A stretch of DNA of 27,581 nt from the NCBI GenBank assembly GCA_003568945.1, contig BDIP01000167.1, forward strand, positions 1 through 27,581. Reading direction: 5' to 3'. This DNA comes from Kipferlia bialata. Taxonomy: Eukaryota > Fornicata. The position numbers were made by a program, and so were the translations under genes. A model generated the notes under the pieces. The model did not search any database. It had not been told where the DNA came from and worked only from the letters and a program-made list of their open reading frames with translations. Positions 18,892 through 27,581 of the stretch are shown here, piece by piece (position 1 is the first letter of the stretch; each line of letters opens with the position of its first letter).

Positions 18892-21081
18892 ATGACGGTC
18901 CCTGGGGTCACTCCCAGGACATCCCATGTCAGGGTGCCCATATCCCTGAGGCCCAGGACAAAGGCACTCACGAGGGACACAGCCGTGCACACGTCCAAGA
19001 TGAAGATCCTGTGCAGGGTGAGACCCGAGCTGGATGGCGAGATGCTCCCCGGTCAGAAGGGCATCCTGGGGTGTGAGGAGGGGTCTGGCCGGATTGTCAT
19101 CACGGAGCCGGACTCCATCGAGAAGAAGGGCGGGAGCGAGTCCTTCACGTTCACCCAGGTGCTGCAGCCCAGTGCTGACAATGCGCAGTGCTATGAGGCG
19201 GTGGCTGATGAGGCACAGAAGATGACAGAGGGTGAGTGTATGTATATACCACTGCAATACCCAATAACCCCCTATCCAAGTTTAAGCCTCACCACGTTCT
19301 GTATAGGGTATACTGATGGTATGTACACACCAGCTGTGTCCATACAATGGTGGTTGCATGTTATCTGTATGAATGGATTTTGATACCGGTACCGTTTGGC
19401 GGTCACATTATATGTGCACTATTACTCACAGTATATGCACTCATAGTTTTACTCAGCCCCTGCACTGCTTTTATATGTCCTACTGGTGCAGTATATGTTA
19501 CTGGTGTGAGCTCTCTCTTGAATTTCCCAACCCACATCAAACTCTGGTACCAATCTTCATTGTCCCCACATACTATATGTCTGTATATGTCCTGCTTCCT
19601 TGCTGGTTCCCCATCTTTCCTTGAAGGACTCCCTTCCATCATTCTTCCCTCACCTCTCTCTCTCTCTCCCTCTCTTACTCTCTCTCATGCTTCTACTCCT
19701 TTCTCTCTCGTGCTCATGCTCAGATATCATTGATCATGCCCGCTTCTCTCTCTCTGTCCTCCCCCTCTCATTGTCAGGTGTCTCCCTGTCTGTCATGGCC
19801 TATGGCATCACAGGGTCTGGCAAGACACACACCATACAGGTACACTCTGCTTGGCCATATGCATCTCTGACCCATAGATCCCACAATGGCACTTCTATAC
19901 ATGTATTAATAATTGTTAACATATATATGTATTGTTATATGCCCCCCTCACCCCCAGGGCACCAAGAAGGACGAGGGTATCCTGCCCAGGCTGTTGGAGC
20001 ACATATTCAGCACAGTCAGGTGGATATAGTATGGGTATTGAGTGTAAGTTGGGTATCTCTAACAGTACATCCCCTCTCCTTATATGTCAGGTGGGGCCCA
20101 GGACACGGTGACCCCCACACACCTACTAAGAGGACGCCTGGGGTCAGAACACCTAGCAGGACACCTAGGTGACACTACAATATGTTACATTCACCAACTA
20201 CCTGTGTTTACCCCTTCCCTTATAGTATTCGTATCCACTGTTACCAACCCCAGGGCAGGTGGCAAGGTGGAGAGACGGGTCAGGATCAGTGTCCTAGAGC
20301 TCTACTGCAACTCATGCTACGACCTATTGGCTGATGTCCCAAAGTATGTCAGCTGCCTACACTGTAAGCGTGTTATACTCTATTGATGCTGAAGTTGTCG
20401 CTCTTCTTATCTGTCAGGAAGGCCATCAAGAACACAAGGACGGTGCATGAGGTGTATGGCGCCACAGACGGTACGGGTTTCTCTTTCCTTGTCTCTCTCT
20501 CTCTCTCTCTCCCTCTCTCCCTCCCTCCCTAACCCAGTTGGTGAGCAGGTTGCCTCTGCCAAGAGTGTCCTTGTCACGTCATACTCCAGCTGCATGAGGG
20601 TGTACAAGGTGCGGCTGCATAGTATAGTAGTGTGTCTATCCACACCCCACCCTCACCCCAGGCTGCCCTTAAGCGCAGGAGAGAGGGGGCCACCAGGTGG
20701 AACCTGCACTCATCCAGGTGGGCACAGGCTCTCTCTCTCTCTCTCTCTCAGTGTATATCCATATTTTTGTGTGTGTACCCCTCCCACCCCAGGTCCCACC
20801 TGGTCACTAGAGTGAGTGTCATGGACACAGTCGTCAATGACAAGGTGAGGCACTGGTGCAGATTTATATGTGTATGTATATATGTGTACATCCGACAGAG
20901 TACCTCTCACTCTTTGCATCTCCAGTATTCCTCTCTCTCTCCTCACCCCAGGGCCATGAGACTGAGGTTCTCTTCTGCCGTGCCTCTCTGTTTGACCTGG
21001 CCGGATCTGAGGAACACGACGCAGAGGCCACAGACAGGACCAACAAGGAGGTGGGGAGAGTGTATATGGACATATATATTA

Positions 21082-21120
<39 letters not shown>

Positions 21121-24100
21121 ACAGACAAATAAGGAGGTGGGTGGGGGGTATATATAGAGAGAGAGAGAGAGACAGAGAGGGAGAGAGATGCCACGGACAT
21201 GTCCAATACATAAGTGAGTTAACATCCGTACATATACTCTCTTTCCTCCCTTTCACCCCAGGGTTCCAAGATCCGCCTCTCCCTGCTGTCCTTGGGCAAG
21301 GTACTGGAACAGCTGAAGAGGGGGGAGAAGGGGAGACCCGTGTTCAGAGAGTCTCTGCTGACCCGTCTGCTCCAGCCCCACCTGTCGCCAGAGTCAAGTG
21401 AGTGATGCATGCCTCTCTCCCTCTCTCTCTCTCTCCCTCTCCCTCCCTCACCCCAGAGATGGCCTCCACCTGCGTCATGTTCCTCAATGTGCACGGACAC
21501 CCCAAGCACCACTCAAGCACAAAGGTGGGCAGGGGTATGGTGATATGCTATGTTATCAGTGTTGTATATTTGGTGTATTGTATATATGTATATACACCCA
21601 CCCCCAGGCTGCCATGAAACTGGCCTCTGTGTCACAAGAGATCAGACTCAAGGGAACGGTGGCTAGGTGTGTTATAGATGTGTATTGGGATGGTTAGAGA
21701 GGCACCTTACTTTATCAATCCCCCCCCCACCCCTACCCACCCCAGGGTCACCTCTGTGAGGCCTGATGGATACCCAACCACAGCCAGAAGGACCAGGAGG
21801 GTGCCAGGTATGGGTGTATCTGTGGTGTAGTATATACATATACTCCCCCCACCCACCCCAGGCTCCCGTCTCCGCACTGGCAGGGCCTCTGTGCGTCGGT
21901 CTGCCTATGTCAGTAGGAGGGAGAGAGAGATGGCAACGCCATCGCAGGTGGGATACCATACTCCTGTTTTGGGATTTCCATCTATTGTATTAATACACTT
22001 AACGCTGCAGTTGATAGTCCCTGAATAGTATCTATAAGAGTTATTCTGGATACTGGCATGAGTATGTAACAGTATATGTCTCACCCCAGCCCCAGCACCG
22101 CCTGGCTCTAGGGGGCATGACCCTCGACACAGAGGGGGAGGGCACTCCCTTCCAGGGGCCCGGGAGTCCTCTCCTGGACAACAAGATCAGGTGCGTACTT
22201 GGCTGAATACTCGATATACTGTACTCAATCTATCCTTCCCTCCTTCTGTCTTTCTTTCCGTTTCTATCTCCCCCCCCCCTCTGACCCCCAGCCAGGCCTC
22301 TGAGGTGGCCAGGTCCAGACTGGCACACGGATACGGGCCAGGTACTGCACCGATACATATGCATAGACTGTGTTTACCTTCCTTCCTCACCCCCAGACGT
22401 GTCCCCTTCGGCCCCCCATGGCATGGACATAGATATGGATATGGACCCTGACAGCCAGATGGTGCAGATGACAGTGGGTGAGGGAACCATTCATTATATA
22501 TATATACATCGAATACCTGTGTATGTAGTGTGTATATATGTATGCACCCACCCCAGGTGAGCTCCGTACCATCCACACCCAGTTCCAGGACACCAGCAGA
22601 CAGTGGCTGATGGACAGAGAGCGGAGGTGGGGTGTGCTATTCATAACTATGGGAATTGTGGAGTTTATTACTGGAATGAATTTCGGTGTATATTGCTGCA
22701 TCGCTTACACCCAGCGAGGAGGCCATTCGCAAGGAGATGTGTGAGCAGTTTGACGCATACATGACACAGGCCATGCACGAGGGTGGGTTATTTGTGTATT
22801 TATTTATATACTTTTATATACAAATTAGTATCTATGTGTGTGTGTGTGTATTGAGAGAGAGAGGGGGAGTTATACATGGCAGAGGGTGTAGTTTGTATAC
22901 ATGTGTATATATCCCCCCCCACCCCAGAGCAGGAGTACTCCGGGGCCATCATAGAGAACCTCAGGAAGGAGCTCTCGGACATGACCCTGCTGTACACTAA
23001 GGTATAGTAATACATAGAGAGAGGGTCAGTGGCGCGAATATATACAACGTCTCACACAGGCCGACCTCCACGAGACCCTAATGAGACAGGAGAGGGACAA
23101 GATGGCCAGCCAGGAGGTGGGTGGTGTATATGAATATGAGTGTATACATCTTTAGGAAGAGAGCGCTGAGTGAGTGGAGCACACTGGACAGTCAGTGTAT
23201 GTGTATATTACAGAAGACCCCCATGTCCCTCCCCCCAGGCCACCCTGCGGCATGGCATGGACATACTGCAGCAGAGCGTGACATCTCTACAGGCGCAGCG
23301 GAGGGAGGTGGGGGACTGTGTGCTCATACATACAAATACATCCGTACATGAATTCTATCTCCCCTCTTATGCCAGACCCGGTCTGCCCTGTACACCACCG
23401 CCCAGGGCATGGAGACATGTGCAGACAGGGGGTGCGCACAGAAGGTATTGACACTCTGAATATGTGTGAGTAGTTCATCGAGTATTCAGAACCTTCAGCG
23501 TATGCATTCACCTAGATACCCGTGTGTACCACTCTCCTCTCACCCCTCAGATATCTGCCCTGGAGATGTCCCTGACCCAGTTGAGGGAGGAGCTAGACAC
23601 AGTGGAACAGGAGAGACAGGCAGAGAGAGAGAGGGCGGAGGCAGAGGTCAGTGGGCATAGTCACTATGCAGCATAGTGAACCAATGGATATATACATATA
23701 CCCAATGTACCGTCTGGCTGTCTGTATCCGTTACATCCCTCTCTCTCTCTGCACCCTTATCCCTAGGCTGCCTCTGCCCTTATCCTCCACACCCAACAGA
23801 TGGAGGAGCTGAAGGATGGCTACACATCACACATAGAGGTACAGGGTAGCCATGTACATTTATCTGAATGGGTGTGTACACTATTATTAGATATGCGTCT
23901 CACCGTCTAGACCCTTGAGAGAGAGTCCCAGGCAGAGAGAGAGAGAGCACTCGACGCCCAGGCACAGTATGAGGAGGCCCTGGTACGTCTCTCCCTCTTA
24001 CTCTCCCTCTCTCTCCTCACACCCCTAATGTCAGGCCGAGCTAGAGAGAGAGCACGAGGCCGAGGTCGAGGAGCTCCAGACAGGGTATGATGAGGAGGTG

Positions 24101-27100
24101 GCAGAGAGGGAGAGAGAGTACAGTGAGGAGAGGGAGTCTTTGCAGAGAGAGAGAGAGGCTGAGAGGGATGAGCTGCTAGAAGTTGCCAGACTGGAGAGAG
24201 AGAGACTGGTATCAGAGGCAGACAGGGAGAGAGAGAGGGCCGAGGATGGGGAGAGAGAGATAGAGGCACTGAGGGTGTCGAGAGGCAGAGACACCCAGGA
24301 CTCTGCTGCTCTGAGGGAGAGAGAGAGAGATCTTGCGTCTCTTAGGACTCAGTATGAGGCTATGGTAGAGGATTGCGAGAGGGAGAGGGAGGAGAGGCAG
24401 AGAGAGAGAGAGGGCAAGGAGGATGCTGTCCAGGCCCTGTCTGCCATGAGGGTGGAGTGTGCAAGGCTCGAGGTATGGGGCCACTCATCATGTGACTGTA
24501 TATATATATATACGTATACCTCTGTTTTGCTTGGTATATACCCCCCTGCCCACCCCAGGATGCTGTCGCTGCGGCATGTGACGAGAAGGAGGAGGCACAG
24601 GCACAGCAGCAGGTACGATGTATTATACACATAGTAGGGTTCATAATACTTTCCCAGTCCCATTTGTCCTCATGTATCCACTTGCATACACCCACCCCCA
24701 GAATGCCGAGGAGTCTCTATCCATACTGACTGAACTGGCAAAGAGACAGGTATGGACATACACGTAATTCACAGTGTTTGACATACTCTTCCACTCAGCA
24801 AACCTCCCAATCTTCTAGTTCCCTCTCATCCTCTAACGAGTCAGGGTCGTGTGACAGCTGCCGAGGCCCCGTCTGTGGAGTGTGACATGCTACAGACAGA
24901 GCTAGACACAGTCAACGATGACCTGATGGCCACCACAGAGCTACTGGCACAGGTGGGTGTGTATGTATTTCTATGTATATGTGGACAGGTGTCGATATAT
25001 ATAGTAGCGACACGTGGTTACACGGACCGTCCCATTCCCGGTTATGTATGTATATATAGGAGTATTACCCCCCTCACCCGCCAGGCCACTGCGGAGAGGG
25101 ACTCTGCCCTTGCCAGGGTGGGTGCCAAGGAGAGAGAGGTGGCAGAGGCATGGGCAGAGAGAGAGGTGCTGACACAGGCCCTGGAGAGAGAGAGAGAGAG
25201 GGTGGGTGCACTCAGAGCAGACATCGCAAGAGAGGAGAGGGAGAGAGAGAGAGAAAGGGAGGATGCACAGAGGCAGGAGAGACAGGCCCAGAGAGAGAGG
25301 GAGAGAGGTACAGTAGAACATGGATACAGTGCATGGAATACTGACTCTCCACTATTTCATCCATCTCTCTCTCTCTTAACCCCAGCTGCAGAGCGTGTCA
25401 AGGGTCTACAGACACAGGTTGAGAGGGAGAGAGACCGGGCAGAGAGGGAGAGAGAGGGCGAGGGCGAGGCCTCTGCCAGGTGCAGAGACCTGGAGGCACA
25501 GGTGGACGCACTCCAGAGAGAGGTGTGTGCATATATATATATATATATCTATATGCGAACATTGCACGCACTATACACTCTCTTTACCTCTCTACCCCCA
25601 GGTACAGTCTCTGGGTAGGGCCGCTGTCAAGAGGGAGGGACAGATGGCCAAGGGTGGAGACGGGGAGGTATACATGATATGGGGTATATCGAATGTGTTT
25701 TCAGTCTCTCTCTTCCCCCTCACCCTAGGGTTCCGACCCCTCTCTAGTCCAGTCTCTGAGACAGGAGGTCGCCAGGGTACGGTGTGGTCATTGATAGTGT
25801 TGTGTCCTTGTGCATTCCTCTTTCTATGAGCACTCTGCACCGGCACTCACTCCCTATCCCCATTGCCTCACCCCAGCTCTCTGCCCTGTCTGCCTCTTGG
25901 TCTGACCAGGAGAGGCGCCTGCTGGGGCAGCTCAAGCAGACACAGGTACATCGGGGTATATGCGTATATGTGTGTGTGTGCTCTGATTGCCATATACATA
26001 TATATACGCCAACCCTAGGAGGAGCTGTCTGCCCAGCAGGCCATGTCCAGACGGGCACTGGCCAGAGGGGCATTACTGGGGACACCTAGGTGTGTGTGGG
26101 TATATCAATACATAAAGAGAGAGAGAGTGATGGGGGGAGAGAGAGAGGGAGAGGTGGCACTAGCCATGGTGGTGGGAAGGAATATACTACAGCCAACGTG
26201 AAAGAAATACACCTCCGACCCCAGGTCCACGCAGATGAAGAGACCCGCTGTGTCCAGCAGTGCAGTGAGGACATTCGGTGGGTGGTACAGTGTATACACA
26301 CACACACACACCGTCTTTCCCTGTCTCTCACCCCAGCCCCCCCTCAGATGACGACACCACTAGTACGGGGAGGGCTCAACCCCACACCCGTTGCCCCCCC
26401 CATCCCCCCCACCCCCACCTCCTACGGCACCCCTGTCTCTATGTTCGAGGGTGCCGACAGTGAGTCTGATGCGTCTGAGTCCATGCCCCCCATCACACCC
26501 ATGCACCCACCTAGGAGGCAGAGGCAGAGGCAGAGGCAGAGGATGATGACCTCAGACTCTGACAGTGACAGTGAGAGTGACAGTGACTCTGATGCCGATG
26601 ATGTCGTGATTGAGGCTGATGATGATGTGTACTCACCCGTGGTGCAGAGACAGAGACCCCAGAGAGGGAGGGGGAGAGTGGCATACACCGCACCCAAGAG
26701 ACACAGCACCAGAGCGGCGGCTCAGAAGGCCAACGAGGTATGACACATATGTATGTGCATATATACTGGATACCTCACATATCCTCTCCCTCTCTCCCTC
26801 CCCTCACCCCTCACCCCTCACCCCCCAGAGGCTGGAGGAGGCTCTTGTAGGCCACCCCCGTGCACACACATCAGATGCCACTGACCCTGTGTATGAGGGA
26901 TCCCCCATACCCGTGGCAGTCAGGGGGGGCAGGGGTACCAAGGCCAAGACCAGGACCAGGACCAGGGGCAGACCGAGGAGGGCAGGGCTCTCAACCAGTA
27001 GGTGGGTCGGATATGTATGCATGTACACACACACACATTTCTTGTAACTGACCCTCCAGGTTCACCAACCGTGTGCACACCCCACCCACCTCTCGGGACA

Positions 27101-27213
27101 TGATATCAGCAGCCCATATCGATAGGGAGAGTGAGAGTGAGGGGGAGGAGGAGGAGTCCCCTGAGGTGGTGGTCAGACCCAGGAGGCAGAGGCGGAGGGG
27201 GGTGCACCACTAG
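18892..27213 (+). CDS. Kinesin motor protein, kinesin-6-like, 1431 residues, 41 exons
   Basis: A microtubule motor that would use ATP hydrolysis to move along or cross-link microtubules. Forty-one exons join in one frame, with TAG at 27211-27213. Motor motifs in order: KILCRVRP (38-45), P-loop GITGSGKT (123-130), switch I NLHSSRSH (266-273), switch II DLAGSE (303-308), LLSLGKVLEQLK and FRESLLTRLLQPH. Thus all nucleotide-binding motifs are kept. The P-loop continuation THTIQGTKKDEGILPRLLEH is close to MKLP/KIF20 kinesins, which drive cytokinesis and midzone assembly; this class call rests on that stretch alone. The motor is N-terminal (about 1-410), followed by a basic linker, a long coiled coil (about 540-1130) and a low-complexity acidic/basic tail. 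The start ATG precedes KILCRVRP by 37 residues, longer than usual. Exons are in the four block entries. Confidence 0.87.
19232..19777 (+). other. Longest kinesin intron, 546 bases
   Basis: Intron 1 runs from ggtgag at 19232 to cattgtcag at 19777 and is several times longer than its neighbours. I find no further exon in it: removing it joins E|G in phase 1 directly into GVSLSVMAYG. Its 3' half is a long CT-rich stretch. Confidence 0.7.
21087..21188. repeat. GA microsatellites in kinesin intron 10
   Basis: A pure GA run at 21087-21118 and further GA-rich sequence at about 21158-21188. A copy of the exon 10 end (ccacagacaaataaggag|gt, 21118-21136) sits between them; it is the only clear exon-edge copy found in the kinesin gene. 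Confidence 0.88.
21746..22626 (+). other. Kinesin exons 14-19, linker after the motor (residues 409-559)
   Basis: Exons: 21746-21807, 21862-21947, 22090-22190, 22292-22341, 22397-22477, 22557-22626. The linker is first arginine-rich (TARRTRRVPGSRLRTGRASV), then Gly/Pro/Asp-rich with a MDIDMDMDPDS stretch, and turns helical at FQDTSRQWLMDRERR. All exons are short and of mixed phase. Basic residues right after a motor often help hold the microtubule; that is inference here. Confidence 0.8.
22715..25776 (+). other. Kinesin exons 20-35, coiled-coil stalk (residues 559-1125)
   Basis: Exons: 22715-22782, 22928-23001, 23060-23116, 23239-23307, 23376-23444, 23551-23646, 23767-23838, 23911-23982, 24035-24472, 24559-24612, 24702-24749, 24845-24952, 25085-25307, 25386-25522, 25602-25667, 25729-25776. 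(Exons 22-31 run 23060-24952.) Glu/Arg/Gln/Leu heptad-like sequence dominates, for example LTQLREELDTVEQERQAERE. Exons 28 and 32 are rich in RERERE coded by GA repeats. Ten successive exons (22-31) are all multiples of three in phase 0. Confidence 0.85.
25877..27213 (+). other. Kinesin exons 36-41, end of stalk and tail (residues 1126-1431)
   Basis: Exons: 25877-25945, 26019-26089, 26225-26277, 26337-26737, 26829-27001, 27060-27213. Exon 36 ends the coil (WSDQERRLLGQLKQTQ). The tail has RQRQRQRQR at about 1249-1258, a Ser-Asp run at about 1262-1278, an RTRTRGRPRR cluster in exon 40, and closes with an acidic patch and VVVRPRRQRRRGVHH. Such tails often bind cargo, microtubules or nuclear import factors; no specific partner can be named. 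Confidence 0.82.
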
Positions 27214-27526
27214 AGAGAGAGAGAGAGAGAGAGAGTCGGGCACACAGTAGAGTGACGCCCTGATACTCAGCCTCTAACCTTCATTATCGTTGTGTGTTGT
27301 TTGATGTGTAGTAAATGCTCTGCTTTAGATGGTGATGTTTGTACCTCGAGAGTCTATACAAGTATACCAAGTTGCAATGCCATCTTTCAAATGAATACAT
27401 CCACACACTTAGACACTTCATGAGTCACAACCAAACAACAAGGAAAGAGTCAGAACAATTTATGAGCTTGACGCACTCAGATTCAGATTGTACAGCATGG
27501 GTATTCTATCATGCAATGCTTATAAC
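27214..27526. other. Intergenic region between convergent kinesin and protease genes
   Basis: It starts with a GA run (to about 27235) directly after the kinesin stop and continues as AT-richer sequence without a supportable frame. It should hold both 3' ends. No RNA gene was recognised. Confidence 0.6.
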
Positions 27527-27581
27527 TTAAGCGATGAGTCCGGCGTAGACATCCTGCTCGATGCCGCACTCGTTGGATCCA
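27527..27581 (-). CDS. C-terminal end of a papain-fold cysteine protease, probably cathepsin B-like (partial)
   Basis: On the minus strand the last 55 bases read GSNECGIEQDVYAGLIA and then TAA at 27529-27527. The (R)G.NxCGIE..V.AG block is the conserved C-terminal signature of family C1A proteases. CGIE followed by V.AGL is most like cathepsin B, which fornicates such as Giardia carry in many copies. In the family, the catalytic Cys and His lie well upstream, outside this window, so activity cannot be judged. Only 17 residues are seen; the frame and the stop right after the conserved block support the call. Confidence 0.7.
   Translation of the reverse strand, partial: GSNECGIEQDVYAGLIA

Larger units (their letters stand above)
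18892..21666 (+). other. Kinesin exons 1-13, motor domain (residues 1-409)
   Basis: Exons: 18892-19231, 19778-19839, 19958-20019, 20091-20168, 20254-20343, 20418-20470, 20538-20608, 20662-20717, 20793-20844, 20952-21050, 21262-21397, 21457-21524, 21608-21666. Exon 2 is almost exactly the P-loop. Exon 4 adds a Thr-Pro-rich insert (about 156-182, with TPTKR and TPSR) absent from the minimal motor; kinesin-6 members are known for insertions in this part. Switch I is split between exons 8 and 9 inside SSR|SH. Confidence 0.87.

Noticed and set aside
19347-19733. Open frame inside kinesin intron 1 as an extra exon
   Set aside because: It lacks a matching acceptor and donor in phase, and the motor sequence is continuous without it.
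24031-24294. Minus-strand Ser/Leu-rich open frames
   Set aside because: They are the reverse complement of the GA-rich coiled-coil exon; CTCTCT reads as SLSLSL by composition alone.

Overview
The window looks like an intron-dense nuclear genome of a unicellular eukaryote, most probably a free-living fornicate metamonad of the Kipferlia or Carpediemonas type. This is inference from three things. Genes are cut into exons of about 50-150 bases by small introns of about 50-550 bases. Most introns end in a fused motif (CTNACCCCAG or close variants), which places the likely branch-point A only a few bases from the cut, as is known from Giardia and Trichomonas. Genes are packed with short gaps between them. 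TGA, TAA and TAG all act as stops. The open reading frames in single frames mislead here: each real protein is spread over many exons. I rebuilt every exon chain by hand from splice sites, and frame is kept through every junction.

Layout. 1-47 is a run of G. 403-563 (minus) is a likely first exon of an unrecognised gene leaving the window to the left. 1023-15699 (plus) is a 39-exon gene for a 2457-residue alpha-solenoid-like protein with a LamG-like region. 16139-17091 (minus) is a 6-exon gene for a 116-residue secreted cysteine-rich protein. 17238-18537 (plus) is a 6-exon gene for a 241-residue protein starting MGVPGL, divergent from the previous gene across 146 bases. 18892-27213 (plus) is a 41-exon gene for a 1431-residue kinesin, closest by motif to kinesin-6. 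27527-27581 (minus) is the C-terminal end of a papain-fold protease, probably cathepsin B-like. I saw no transfer RNA, ribosomal RNA, virus-like element or transposon. The genes do not form an obvious pathway.

The main discovery candidate is in the 39-exon gene. About 24 of its 38 introns hold one to four extra copies of the adjoining exon edge together with its splice site (exon 3' end plus GT donor, or acceptor plus exon 5' start). Copies range from identical to strongly decayed and are mostly separated by TA-rich tracts. In the kinesin gene only 1 of 40 introns shows this clearly. It looks like repeated local duplication of exon-intron junctions, producing decoy splice sites and perhaps feeding intron growth or birth.
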